Shown here one piece after another: positions 1 through 10,992 of a stretch of DNA of 64,000 nucleotides. Origin of the DNA: Diospyros lotus (lineage: Eukaryota > Streptophyta > Magnoliopsida > Ericales > Ebenaceae). Where the stretch lies: NCBI RefSeq assembly GCF_014633365.1, contig NC_068352.1:21113310-21177309 (forward strand), in the 5' to 3' direction. Made by a program: the position numbers and the translations under genes. Under the pieces are notes generated by a model, which saw only the letters and a program-made list of their open reading frames with translations, was not told where the DNA came from and made no database searches. How positions within the stretch are numbered: the stretch's first letter is position 1; every line of letters begins with the position of its first letter.

Positions 1-532
1 GGCAAGCAAGTCAATAGTCGAGTGGCCTTAACAAAGTCAAGGGCTGATGTCAGGAGGCAGTCAACAAGTGGGCAACAGTTGCAGCAGCCACACGAATGCG
101 ACTCGCCTACCCTAGAAAAATGTGGAGCACAATGCGCGTCTACACAGGACCTTATGCGTGCAACTGAGGCAGTTCGTACAAGTGGTGGCTTGGCAATCCA
201 TGTGACCCACAAAGATGGTTTTCCATGTGCTGCATATGACCTTATTGAGTCTGATGTGGTGGTTAAGGTAGATAATCGCTTGTAATTCTGTATCCTATAC
301 ATATGTGGCTAGGATGGGCAATTTTGGTAACGCAGAGACAACATTAACCTAGGCCATTTCTTTTGTATTCTTGGATTTGAATAGAAGGCTGTGACTTTTC
401 CTATATTTCTTTGTGCGTGCTTTCTTTTGTACTGTGCTTAACCCCGGTGGGTGTTAGGCTAACCCAAGTAGGTAGACTTAGGGCCATCACAAGCTTGTTG
501 GCTACATCTTAAAGGCTAGTCTTATGATAAGT
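1..532 (+). other. Probable LTR / leader DNA left of a degraded gypsy element
   Basis: No recognisable gene. An open frame at 22-285 (87 codons) has no domain I recognise and lies directly upstream of a tRNA-primed retroelement, so it is more likely LTR or captured DNA than a host gene. The stretch ends next to a primer-binding-like site, which makes its last part the likely 3' end of a 5' LTR whose start is outside the window or too decayed to define. Confidence 0.35.
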
Positions 533-544
533 TGGTATTAGAGC
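533..544 (+). other. Primer-binding site, initiator tRNA-Met type (degenerate)
   Basis: TGGTATTAGAGC differs at one base from the usual plant PBS TGGTATCAGAGC. It is followed about 400 bp later by gypsy gag coding remnants on the same strand, which fits the start of the internal domain of an old LTR retrotransposon. Confidence 0.6.
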
Positions 545-904
545 GAAGGTTGGTTGTTGTGTAAAGAAATGGGCAAAACAAATGGCAGGTGGCAATGAAG
601 CTGTTCATGACCAAGTCTATCGTCTGAAAGCCTATCTCTCATCTAGGGGAGAGAGACCCCACAGATGAAGTCTTGTTGACCTAGAAGGTGGCTGAAGTAG
701 ACTTGTTTCTATAGGATTTGTAGACCCTCGTTGACGATTTGTGTACCTCTTTGAAGGATATAACCATAGCTTGGGAGGAAACGCTGGTGGCTAAGCTTGC
801 TATTTTTGAGGCAGACATGACCGCATAGGCAGAGGTACATGAGGCGACATTGATGGCATATATTGCCTTGTTGGAAAGAGATATTGCCCTGCTGAAGCGG
901 GCCA

Positions 905-1335
905 TGTTGAGTGGATCCTTTGGTGGGGGTGAGGCGGCCTTAAAATTGAAGGTTCCTGTTCATGAATCAAAGGCCCTAGAGAAATTCTTTTGGGATATGG
1001 AGTAGTACTTCAAGATTGCCTATATTCTAGATGACGAGAAAGTGGATCTCACTAGCATGTTCCTTGCTGGTGACGCTAAGCTATGGTGGCGTACTAGGGT
1101 ATCGGTAGATGGCAAGGAAAAGCCTTAGACTAGACTTAGGAGGAGTTGAAGGCGGAATTAAAGGCCCAACTAGAGAGGCACTGAAACGGCTAAGGCAAAT
1201 CGGATCAGTGCGGGAATATATGAACCAATTTAGCTCATTGATGCTAGACATTGAGAAGATGAAAAAGGAAGATAGGCCCTTCAACTTCATGACAAGTCTC
1301 TAAACATGGGCCCAAACCAAACTAAAGAGGCAAGA
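905..1335 (+). pseudogene. Ty3/gypsy gag, N-terminal and central part (broken)
   Basis: Three-frame reading gives typical plant gypsy gag: a KVP...ALEKFFWDME block near 950-1000, DDEKVDL and GDAKLWWRTRV near 1030-1100, then SVREYMNQFSSLMLDIEKM and FNFMTSL to about 1300. The frame changes near 1125 and stops interrupt it (for example at 1303), so it is a pseudogene. The frame is cut at 1335 inside the block reading TKLKRQ by a solo LTR and resumes at 3483 with KVKVLSF. Family knowledge: gag forms the virus-like particle. The partner RT sequence is probably the one at 8886-9287. Confidence 0.8.
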
Positions 1336-3477
1336 TGTAATACCCCATATTGCATAGTGTTAAGTAAGTTCAAGGAACTGAAAATCAATTTGAGAATTTA
1401 GTTAAGTAAATTGTCAAATCGATGGAAGGGAGTACCCCATAATGTAAATATCTAAGGAAAGAGGTATGTCATTGATGAGTGTCTTGAGACAAGATATATG
1501 ATATTGAAAGAGATCGAAACAGAGACAATTTCTCTATACGACTAATTTTAGCCTGTAAAATTGAATGATCATAAGGGGTATAATACTCGAGATTTTTAGA
1601 TTCGAATAATTAAGGAAATAGGATATTTCAAGGGATTGTGTAAGTCTGAAGACAAAAGTTCAGTTTCTGAGCCAGGGGCAAAATTGTAAATATTAAAGTT
1701 CGAGTAAAAGTGTAATTTACCTAAAAATTAGGGATATTAGTGTAATTAATCATTTCTCTAGGGACTAAAATGCAATTAAAAATTAGCTTGAGATTATGTT
1801 GAAAAGGGTCTAAGTGCAATTATCCAAAAGTTCGGTCCAAAGTGTAATTTTTGAAACTTTTTTCCTAGGGGCATTTGAGAGATTCAAGAAAAAGTCTCAT
1901 AATGACTTTAGAGATAAGGATGAAGACTTATGATGACGTTAAAGATAAAATGAAGGCTGATGATGACTTTGGAGATAAGAAAAAGGCTCATGATGACGTT
2001 AGAGATAAGATGAAGGCTCATGATGACTTTGGAGATAAGATAAAGGCTCATGATGACGTTAGAGATAAAATGAAGTCTCATGATGACTTTAGAGATAAGA
2101 TAAGATTTGATAAGATTTGATTTGGATAAGATTTGAAATGATTACAGAAAATCTTAAAAGATTTAGAATGATTGCAGAAGATCTTAGAACATTTGAAATG
2201 ATTAGAGAAAATCTTATAAGATTTGAAATGATTAAGGAATATTGTATTATAATGTGACTTACTTGGTGGCTAAGTTTCCAAAGCCTATAAATAGGGTATT
2301 CATGGCCAAAGGTTTTTTCATTCAAAATTGTGATAAATTCATGCTAGACGAGAGTGTCTCGGGTTTAGTGGATAGAGGGCTTTTAAAGCATACGTGAGGC
2401 ATCACACCCACAGAGCACTTAGGTAGCGCTTGAGGTAGTGTAAAGAGATGATTCGATCAAAAGACTTGAGGAGTTGCATGAAAATCGAGGTTGGGCATAA
2501 AAATCGAGGTATTCTGAGTTACGTTCAAGATGAGTGTTCACCCCCAAAACTTGATTTATTATGAGTAGTTCTACCCTCAAAACTTGGTATTTGTGCTACC
2601 TAAATATGTTATGATCTCATGCAAAATGGTTTTGTTACATGCGAATGGTAACCTATGATGGTTGGTTTCATGTGTGAGGTTTGTCCCAAAACATTTTATA
2701 TATGTGCATTGTATTTTATAAAATGTTGTTTATATAATGCATTGAGTTGTGATATATGGCATTGTTATGCGTTTTGTGTTATTCATATGAGATGTTAGCC
2801 TGAAATGTTGTCTGGATAGTATAGCCGTAATTCCCTAAGGGTGTTGCTGGAATAATGTATAGGGGTATCTTGTGCTGGTGTGCATGCTAGGATAGCCACC
2901 TAGATTTTCATGTCAGGCCGTATGGCTAGGGAAGTTACACTAGGACGACTGGTGGTCCATATGGGATATGAGTTGGGTTTGGGTAATAGTTCCTAAATAT
3001 TTTTGAGTGGGAATGTAATTCCTGACGTAATTATGGTGAGCCGAGTTCTTGCATTGATGTGACCCTCCTGGGCCGGGAGTGGTAACGATTGTACCCGAGG
3101 TGTTAGGGAGATGCGTTGACCTTACCCCTCTTAAGCTAGGACCGTGTTGTGTCAATGTGTCGATGTGATGATGTTGCCTTTAGAAAGATTGCTCTTTCCC
3201 TGTGGTTAGGTTAAGCGCTGTGAGAGATTCTCCTGGGCTAGGGCTTGTAAGGTTGTGTTGGTTTGTTTCATGTCTTGTATACATTCATGAAAACATGTTT
3301 TTGAACTCTCACTTAGATGATTCATCATCTAATTTAGACTATGTCCCTGGAATATTCAAATGTTTCAGGTGAAAGTAGCAGTGTGAAAGGAAAATGGATT
3401 GCCGAGGAGTGAAGGTGATTAGTGGATAGTTTATAGTGTGTCCTTTTCAAATGCCCTGGGAAAAGTGGGGTGTTACA
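1336..3477 (+). mobile_element. Solo LTR, gypsy type, 2142 bp, nested in gag
   Basis: Starts TGTAATACCCC and ends GGGGTGTTACA, near-perfect inverted ends. Flanking 5-bp repeats are CAAGA (1331-1335) and CAAAA (3478-3482), a TSD with one mismatch. Deleting the element and one TSD copy rejoins the gag frame around it. A TATA box (CTATAAATAG, about 2285-2294) follows two tandem arrays. No internal domain is present, so this is the product of LTR-LTR recombination. The same LTR family occurs at 17940-20497 (shared block around 2820-2945 versus 19697-19815) and, inverted, at 26596-29359. Confidence 0.9.
1890..2250 (+). repeat. Two tandem minisatellite arrays in the LTR U3 region
   Basis: From about 1890 to 2105 a roughly 30-bp unit is repeated about seven times, alternating two variants to give a 60-bp higher period; one variant contains TGATGACGTTAGAG, the other TGATGACTTTGGAG. 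From about 2105 to 2250 a second A/T-rich unit built on AGATTTGAAATGATTA repeats about four times. Both end shortly before the LTR TATA box. The 30-bp unit is a multiple of three, so an incidental ORF (1875-2120) reads as a periodic HDD(V/F)xDK peptide; I do not regard it as a gene. Confidence 0.8.
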
Positions 3478-3482
3478 CAAAA

Positions 3483-3760
3483 GGTGAAGGTTCTTTCTTT
3501 TATTATGTCTGTTACGGATGCCCTTGTGGACCTTCGGGCCCTAAAAGCCACAGATGGTGCTGGTGTGAAGACAAAGGACAAGAGAAAATGGAGGGACAAT
3601 CGCAAGTTGGAATATAAAAGCAGTTACAAGGGCAAGGGCAAGGGCAAAGCTTTAGTGGGTGACACGAGCAAACCAAAGACAAGTGGGCTCTTTATTTGTG
3701 ATGGGCTGCACTGGGCACAAGATTGTCCAAGGTGGGAGTGACTCAATGCCCTGGTTGCTG
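3483..3760 (+). pseudogene. Ty3/gypsy gag, C-terminal part with zinc knuckle
   Basis: Continues the frame interrupted at 1335: KVKVLSFIMSVTDALVDL, then a lysine-rich linker and CDGLHWAQDCP, a decayed CCHC knuckle whose first Cys pair is incomplete. After a stop at about 3741 the reading LNALVAGKKQGLR still looks like this gag family, and then similarity switches abruptly to a Tat-lineage gag near 3770. No LTR marks that junction, so the Tat piece is 5'-truncated or joined by recombination. Confidence 0.75.
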
Positions 3761-4493
3761 GCAAGAAGCAAGGCCTTCGGTATGAAAGTTATAATGTCCT
3801 ATCTGACTCTTGGGACAGGATCTTTGCCACTAAACGGAACAAAGAAGACTTTGGGAGGCCTAGCCCCATAAGCACTACTGACAAATACAGAAACAAGAAC
3901 AAGTTTTGTGCCTATCACAATGAAGCTGGACATATCACCTTCGAATGTTGGGCGCTAAAGGACACGATTGAAGAGTTAATCATGACGGGTCACCTACGTG
4001 ATTATGTGGTGTGCCCAAGAGATCAGCAGTCCCAACAGCTAGCCTAACCAAGTCTTCTTCAAGCTCCCGCATCGGACCAAGCATGTGCGGTAAGAACCAC
4101 TTTTACCATTCATGGAGGGCCTCATATTGCAGGGACTTCTAACAGATCCCATGAATGGTATGTTCGGGAAACCGATCACCTTTTGCTCATTGGGAATAGC
4201 AGGTCAAGAAGGGCCATCCAAGAAAGCCAGAATGGTTTCATACGATAATCCTTTCACTAAGGATGATTCTAGAGACTTGCACTGGCCACACAACGATGCC
4301 CTTATGGTCTGAGCCTGGATTGGCAACATGGAAGTGCGAAGATTTTGGTGGATACGGGCAGTTCGGTAAACATCATGTATAGGGGGTGCTTTGACCAGAT
4401 GGGACTGGGGTCAGACCAGCTGATAGCGTCCCCAAAACTGTTATATGGTTCACTGATGACGCTAGTAATTCCGAAAGGACGCAAAAGACTCCC
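3761..4493 (+). pseudogene. Tat-lineage gypsy gag end and protease start
   Basis: In mixed frames I read DFGRPSPIS, then KFCAYHNEAGHITFECWALK (CCHC-like knuckle, about 3900-3960) followed by EELIMTGHLRDYV, a layout typical of Tat-lineage elements. Further on, DDALMV and LVDTGSSVNIMYRGCF (about 4345-4390) is an aspartic protease active-site block with the D-T-G triad intact. Frameshifts and stops separate the blocks. It is cut at 4493 by a solo LTR and resumes at 5216. Confidence 0.75.
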
Positions 4494-5215
4494 TGATGAG
4501 AATCATGGAGGGCCAACTAACAATAATGCAATCGGATTAGTCAATCGAGTTAACCGTATCAAAATTGGATGAATGTTAATTCCTTTTTTTTACTTGGATT
4601 CTTGTTTAGCAATTTACTTATTTCTTATATAGTTTAGGATTGAGTTAGTTTTATTATTCCAACTTATAGTTGGGTTTGGATTAGCTTGGTTTTATTAGTC
4701 CAACTTGAAGTTAGATTGGGTTACTATTGTTATTCCTACTTCTATTTGGAGTGGGCTAACTAAAACCCATTAAATTTAGGATTTAGTTTATGACTAGGTT
4801 TTGGAGTTTTATTAGTTTTGAAATAGAATTAGGATTTAATTATTTTTGCTTATTTAAAGGCTTTTCCACTGTGAAAAAAAGGAGAGAAGATTATGAATCG
4901 AATTTGAGAGATTTCTCTTTTCTATATTGTTCTTCAGTGAACATAGTTTTGAACTTATCAAATGAGTGATTTTTTTGTGGCGTTCAAATCCCGAACTTAT
5001 CAAAGATTTGGGCAATCTTTGTGGCGTTCAACAACACAATTCTTGGTTCTTGTTTTCACATATCAATGGGTCTAGATTTTAACATAATTTAGGTTCTTGG
5101 TTCGTGAATCAACGGGTCAAGAATTCTTTGCCTTATATCCGATTTTGGCTTTTCTGGGGTTCGTTTCAATATTTTGTGGGTTCCTTTGGCTTCATTCCAT
5201 TGCGGGTTCACATTA
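4494..5215 (+). mobile_element. Solo LTR, 722 bp, inside Tat protease (copy A)
   Basis: Starts TGATGAG and ends TTCACATTA (decayed from CATCA). Its whole length matches, in opposite orientation, the better preserved solo LTR at 47748-48443. Shared landmarks are GAATCATGGAGGG near the start, a TATTTAAAGGCTTTTCC promoter-like box near 4850, two copies of TGTGGCGTTCAA, and the CTTTTCTGGGGTTC block near the end. I found no clear TSD (CTCCC versus GTCAC), so the flanks have changed or the ends are slightly different. Confidence 0.7.
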
Positions 5216-7079
5216 GTCACTGTCAGAGTTCCGGAGCGCGTATCACTCCCAGTCACGATCGGGGAATCGGATCTTCAGGCCACAGCAATGGCGGATTTCC
5301 TTGTCATTGATGGCCCCTCTACGTACAACATCGTTATGGGAAGGCCTTCCATGAACAACCTAAATCTAGTTATCTCAACCAAAGCCCCGACAATCAAGTT
5401 CTCGACTACAAATGGGACTGGGTGTGTAAGAGACGAGCAATATTAGACAAGATGCTGTTATGAGGAAACACTGAAAATAGGGCTCAAAGGAAAAAAAGAT
5501 CGATATGGTCTCTGGAGGGGAAGCACTAGTCATCAGTATCAAAGGAGTCAGCCACGATCTGAACCCGTGCGAGGTGGATTGCGACTGAGCTTCCAACCCA
5601 GCAGATGAACTGGAAGACATTGTAGTTAGCGACATCGATGCTAAAAGGTGCCTTAAGATGGGAAAAGGCCTCTCCCTCGAGGTAAAGTCCCAACTGACTG
5701 ATTTTCTAAAAGAAAATTTGGATGTATTCGCATGGAATCATGAAGATATGGTAGGAATAAACCGGAACATATTGCTGTATTGACTCAATGTCGATCCCAA
5801 CCATAAGCCAGTTCGCCAGAAGAGGAGAGCCATTATGGCCGAGCGTTACACGGCCTTGCAAGAAGAGGTAGACAAACTCTTGGCCAACAAATTTATCAGG
5901 GAAGCCCATCACCCGACTTGGGTGGCGAACCCGGTCCTAGTGAAGAAAAAGTGGAGGACTGGAAAGTGGAGGACCTGCGTCGACTTCACGGATTTGAACA
6001 AAGCCTGCCCGAAAGACAATTTTCCTCTACCTAGAATTGACCAGCTCGTGGATGCAATAGCTAGCCACCAGCTTCTCAGCTTCATGGGGTGCCTATTCGG
6101 GGTACAACCAGATTCCTATGAACTCTGATGAGGAGGAGCATACATCATTTGTCACGAATTGGGGGCTATACAGCTATAAGGTAATGCCCTTTGGACTAGG
6201 AATGTAGGAGCAACATACCAGCGGCTGGTTAATATGATGTTCGAAGATCTGATCGAAAAACCATGGAGTTATACGTAGATGATTTGCTAGTAAAGTCTAG
6301 GCAAGTCGCCAACCACATCAGCGACCTAGAAGAGGCATTATAGGTTCTGAGAAAGTACCAGATGAAATTGAATTTGCTCAAATGCTCATTCAGTGTGGCT
6401 TTTGAGAAATTTTTGGGATTCATGGTGAATGAAAGAAGGATCGAGGCCAACCTTGAGAAAATTTGAGCTTTGCTTAACATGCGATCACCTACCAAGATGA
6501 AGGAAGTGCAAAGCCTTAATTGCCAGATCGTTGCCCTCAACAGGTTTGTCTCCAAAGCATTTGATAAGTCCATTCCATTCTTTAATGTCTTGAAGGAGGC
6601 AAAGAGCTTCCTGTGGACGGAGGAATGTGAAAACGCTTTCCAGCAACTGAAGGAATATATGGGACGGACTCCCTTCATGTCAAAACCAAAGGAGGAGAGG
6701 AGTTGATCGTTTACCTGGGAGTGTCTAAGTATGTTATTAGCGTAGCACTAGTGCGAGAAGAAGACCGGGTGCAGTACCCGGTGTTTTATGTGAACCATAG
6801 ACTACTTGATGCTAAAACAAGGTAAACCCCCATGGAGAAGCTCGCCTATTCCTTAGTGGTCGCATCAAGGAAGCTATGCCCCTATTTCCAAGCCCATCAG
6901 ATTGGCATATTGACTAAACACCCACTGAAGCAGATCTTACAGAAGCTCGACTCATGCGTTCGTCTACTCAAGTGGGCCATTGAGCTCGCCCAATTTAACA
7001 TAGAGTACAAACCAAGGTCGGCCGTTAAAGGGCAGGTGCTAGCAGATTTCGTTGCAAAATTCATAGGCTTGGTGGAGTA
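5216..7079 (+). pseudogene. Tat-lineage protease end, reverse transcriptase and RNase H
   Basis: Protease tail: LPVTIGESD, FLVIDGPSTYNIVMGRPSMN (about 5245-5360). RT: KPVRQKRR, EVDKLLANKFIREAHHPTWV, WRTCVDFTDLNKACPKDNFP, LPRIDQLVDA, then after frame breaks VMPFGL and ELYVDDLLVKS-like YVDD (about 6270). RNase H: TEECENAFQQLKEYM, then VQYPVFYVNH, TPMEKLAYSLVVASRKL and the primer-grip-like block ending KGQVLADFVAKF at 7065. At least five frameshifts or stops are needed to read it through, so it is dead. Function in life: copying the element RNA into cDNA. Confidence 0.85.
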
Positions 7080-8147
7080 GCCCGTCTCTTTAGTACTTTC
7101 AGTCTGGGAGTTATTTGTGGATGGTTTTTCCAGCGGGCATGGATTTGGAACTGGTGTGCTCTTGATAAGCCCGGAGTGACACAAGATTCCTTATGTGTTA
7201 AGGTTTGGGTTCAAAGCAACCAACAATGAAGCCGAGTATGAAGCATTGTCGACAGGTCTACGCTTGGTAAGAGAAGTCAAGGCAGAGTGGTTAGCAATTT
7301 TCAGTGACTCTCAGCTCGTAGTGTGTCAAATACAAAGGGAATATCAAGCAAAAGGCCCAAAGATGGTAGCATACCTCTAAAAAGTTTAGGAACTAATTCG
7401 CCTATTCGAGGAGTGCAAGTTGAATTAAGTGCCAAGGAGGCAGAACTCTCACACCAATGCCCTCACTCACTTGGCGTCAGTAAGAGATGTAGACTCCTTG
7501 GGGGCCATTCCCGTGGAGTTCCTAGCTACACCTAGCACGGAAGGATAAAATGAGACGTTAGCGATCGAGCTGAGGCCGGATTCATGGATGAGGCCCATCG
7601 TTGAATATTTACGAGAAGAAAAGTTGCCAAGTGACAAGTTAGAAGCACGACGTATGCGAGCTTAGGTAGCCAGATACTATATTCACAACGATATGCTATA
7701 CAAAAGGGGGGTTTCAGCCCCATTACTGAGATGCTTCGATGAGCCTGATTGCTAGGAAGTTCTCATAGAAATCCATACCGGTTACTACGACAATCATGCT
7801 GGGGGAGTATCCTTTACCCAAAAGGCATTTCGCCAAGGGTTTACTGGCCTACCATGAAGCAAGATGCTATAAATCTAGTGAAGAAGTGTGACGCATGCCA
7901 AAGATTTGTAAAGATACCGCGATCTCCCCCTACCTATTTGCAACAAATGAGCAGCCCATGGCCCTTCACTATATGGGTATCGACCTGATTGGGCCACTTC
8001 CAACAGCTCGCGGTGGATGCAAGCATGCTATAGTGGCTGTTGATTACTTCACAAAGTAGGCAGAAGCAAAGGAGCTCGCACAAATATCCACTATAAAGGT
8101 AGAAAAGTTTGTATGGAGCAATATCATCTACAAATTCGGAGCTACTC
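7080..8147 (+). pseudogene. Tat-lineage second RNase H and integrase (truncated)
   Basis: A second RNase H-like domain begins near 7115 (LFVDGFSSGHGFGTGVLLISPE, RFGFKATNNEAEYEAL, SDSQLVVCQI), which is the extra archaeal-type RNase H characteristic of Tat elements. Integrase follows: FYWPTMKQDAINLVKKCDACQRF (zinc-binding CxxC), then IDLIGPLP with the first catalytic Asp and KHAIVAVDYFTK. The sequence breaks off after EKFVWSNIIYKFG at about 8140, so the second Asp, the Glu and the C-terminal domain are missing. What follows is LTR-like DNA, implying an internal deletion. Confidence 0.8.
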
Positions 8148-8885
8148 CTTATGGGTTGGGCTCAACCCAGCAGGTCGACCCAATTGCATAAAGCCCAGTA
8201 AACCCCGAACTGAGTTCGTTAAAGCGAGCTTGCACATTGCTGGAGCCCGAGCTCAGATCACAGGACGAAGCGAGCTTTATACAAGCGAGCTCCCAACTAC
8301 ACTTTGAGCAAGCCCCCAACAACTCTTACAGTTCGCCAGCCTAAACTATCAGCTCGCATAATGAGAAGGTCATATGCTAGAGAATATTAATGGGCTAGGG
8401 GCTATCCCAGCTGGGCTATTCAGGCCCCACCTAGCCCCGCCTTCTCGGCTCATTTGACTGGCCCATGCTAGTCCCATCCAACCCCTTGCAACAACATCAT
8501 TACAACTACTTCTGGATTTTCACGCCCCCACCTTAGATCCCATCCTCATTAATGACGGATCCCATTCACATTAATGAGGGTCCCGTCAACACCTTGCTGC
8601 TGCATGGGCATTTTTGTCGTCACCAGATATTTTGTCCCATCATCTACAGACGTACAACACATGCAAGAGGACATCTCTTTCTCCTATATATCAACCAGCT
8701 CTCCCCAAAGCCATGGTATGCTTATTCCTGCTAACTTGTTGATACTTTGCATCTCCTTACTCGCTTACTGACTTGAGCATCAGAGTATTTTCCAGAGGCC
8801 GACCGACTGGCAGATCAACAAACCAAACCAGATAACCCCTTTCCCCATCTCGGATTCATTACACCAATGCAGACCAACGAATCAC
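8148..8885 (+). mobile_element. LTR remnant of the Tat-lineage element
   Basis: Non-coding. It directly follows the truncated integrase and has LTR-like signals: TATATA at about 8685-8690, then TGACTTGAGCATCAGAG (8769-8785), a phrase I associate with the R/U5 region of Tat-lineage LTRs. The right edge is placed where gypsy RT coding of another element resumes (about 8886). Neither end is a clean TG/CA boundary, so limits are approximate. Confidence 0.5.
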
Positions 8886-9287
8886 GGTCCACCAATTCCG
8901 AACATCGACAGTAACCAAGTATGGGGCATATGAGTTCTTAGTGATGCCTTTTGGCTTAACTAATGCCAGCTACATTCTGTAACTTGATGAATGATGTTTT
9001 GAATAAATGCACTAATCAATTTGTTGTTGGGTATTTGGATGATATTGTGATCTATAGTGAAACTTTGGAGGACTATTTGATGTAGTTAAGGAAGGTGTTC
9101 TCTCAGTTAAGGGAGCATCAACTCTTTGTGAAGAAGGAAAAATGAGAGTTTGCCTGTGAGGAGATTATGTTCTTCGGGCATCGTGTTAGCAAAGGGAAAT
9201 TCTAGATGGATGAAAGGAAAGTGCAAGCGATACTCAATTAGTTTGCTCTTGTGATGGTTTCATAACTTAGATCATTCCTTAGGTTGG
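8886..9287 (+). pseudogene. Ty3/gypsy reverse transcriptase of the outer element
   Basis: Frame-hopping translation gives TVTKYGAYEFLVMPFGLTNA, then FVVGYLDDIVIYSETLEDY (catalytic YLDD near 9033), QLREHQLFVKKEK and FGHRVSKGKF. Many stops. It is cut at 9287 in the block reading SFLRL, and the next residues ([14 protein letters not shown]) appear at 10838-10880, on the far side of a solo LTR. It probably belongs to the same element as the gag at 905-1335, from which it is separated by the Tat fragment. Confidence 0.8.
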
Positions 9288-10837
9288 TGATCACCCTAAA
9301 ATATACCGCAAGTGTACGGGTCGAACAAGTAATATAATAGTAAGTAAGAATATCGTTCCCACGAGGAAAGATTTCAAATACCAAATTTATAAACTTTCTT
9401 TATTATTTAGATAATAAAAATTTTAGATTTAATAAAGAACAAAAAAAAAATAAATTAATTAGATTAACAAAATAAAATTGTTTTGGAAGGAAACTTGAAT
9501 CAAGAAATTAGTGAATTTTAATAACTAAGGCGCATGTATGAACCTAGCTATGCAATGCAAATAATAGATTTTTATGGGAATGAATTGGTCAATTGAGTAT
9601 GTGACGGCGAAATCTCCTAATGCATTCGTTATCCTATTTCTAGGCTATAACGAGTCTATTTTCATTTAATAACTTCTTATATTTCTATGAAAGTTTAATT
9701 AAATGAAAACGCATTACAAATTGTGAAATTCCTAACGTATCACTAAAAGCCGCACAAAGAAACTGAATTCTATTTCTAGTCGGTTTTACTTTATGGTGTA
9801 TGGTACCTATGATGCAATCCCCAAACTATCTCCTTTCGGTCTCAAGATTAGACATCAAATCATGTAAATAGTGGCCAATTATTTACAAGCATTAAATCCA
9901 ATACCACACAACTCGACATAACTCAAATTATTCAATCACATAAAATTATAAAAAATGCATCATCATAGTTTCAGTCAATACATGGCCTTAGTTTAACTAA
10001 TTAGTTCATGGCAGAATTAATTAAAACCCAAAATAACAAAGGAAAGTTCATAAGAGAATTAATTAAATAAGGAAGAAAAAGAAAGAATTCCCTAGCCCAG
10101 ATCTATTCCAGATCTGGGTGTTGGATCTGCATCGCATTGCCTGCGTCACTGAGTTGCTGATGCTGCGCGCTGCTTCAATTTTCCTTACCTTCACTTTCGC
10201 TGCTCCCCAATTCTCCAATATCCCTCTGTCTTCAATCAAGCCGTGCACAGCTGCAACCTCAATCTCCAATCTCTTATTCTTCCATTAGCCTTCACTGCTG
10301 CACAATTTCTCTAATTCCGCCGCCTCCCAAGTCTCTGTCGTCAAAAATCCATATATTAGTATTATATATATATATATATATAGGGCATGGAGTTCCAATT
10401 GCAATGCAATTGGTCTCCATTTATTATATTAAATAATTATTATATACACACACAGACTCACGCACGCCACTTCACACACACACATATATATAATATAATA
10501 TATAATATATATTATATATAAATAATATAATAGATAATATAATATTTAATATACTTTTAATTATATTAATTTTAATTATTTATAATATTTATTTTTTATT
10601 TATATTATAATATTAATTTATAGTATTTACTTTATAATATCTTTTTTTATTTTTATTTTTATTTTTTTTTTCAACCCAAACACAAAGTAACATTTATGTA
10701 AAATAACAAAAAATACTAAAAATTAAATATATATAAAAGAAACTTAAAATATTACATAATTATAGATAAAACACATATAAAATACTTAAACACTACTCAA
10801 TTATGACCAATAAATGTGTAAATAAATTTCCACATCA
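9288..10837 (+). mobile_element. Solo LTR, 1550 bp, nested in the RT of the outer gypsy element
   Basis: Begins TGATCACCC and ends CCACATCA, with a perfect 5-bp TSD GTTGG at 9283-9287 and 10838-10842. Removing the element plus one TSD restores the RT frame across the junction. It contains a TA microsatellite near 10360-10381, CA repeats near 10447-10490, and very A/T-rich DNA to its end; no ORF is convincing. No internal domain remains. Strand is arbitrary, following the phrase CGCAAGTGTACGGGTC near the left end, which I recall from plant LTR starts. Confidence 0.9.
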
Positions 10838-10842
10838 GTTGG

Positions 10843-10992
10843 CGAACTACTATAAGAAGTTCATCAAAGGCTACTCAAAGAAGGTTGCATCCTTAACGGA
10901 TTTGTTGAAGAAAGATAAGGGCTAGCAGTGGACTGTTGAGTGTTAAGAGGAATTTGATTGGTGAAAGGCAATGATTGCTTCAGAACCTGTGT
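10843..10992 (+). pseudogene. Outer gypsy RT continuation
   Basis: Reads [26 protein letters not shown], then QWTVEC, EEFD and KAMIASEPVL before similarity ends at about 10992. This is the RT-to-RNase H connection that normally follows SFLGL in gypsy elements. Stops interrupt it. It ends where a TGTAACA sequence, a possible LTR start, begins. Confidence 0.8.

Noticed and set aside
22..285. 87-codon ORF at the left edge, possibly the end of a host gene
   Set aside because: No recognised domain, and it lies beside a degraded LTR element; codon content does not stand out. Kept only as part of the LTR-like stretch.
1875..2120. Periodic HDD-x-DK protein
   Set aside because: The frame is open only because the tandem unit is 30 bp. 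It lies inside an LTR U3 region with no start context or homologue known to me.
4302..4484. Minus-strand ORF across the Tat protease
   Set aside because: Shadow frame of a recognised protease block on +.
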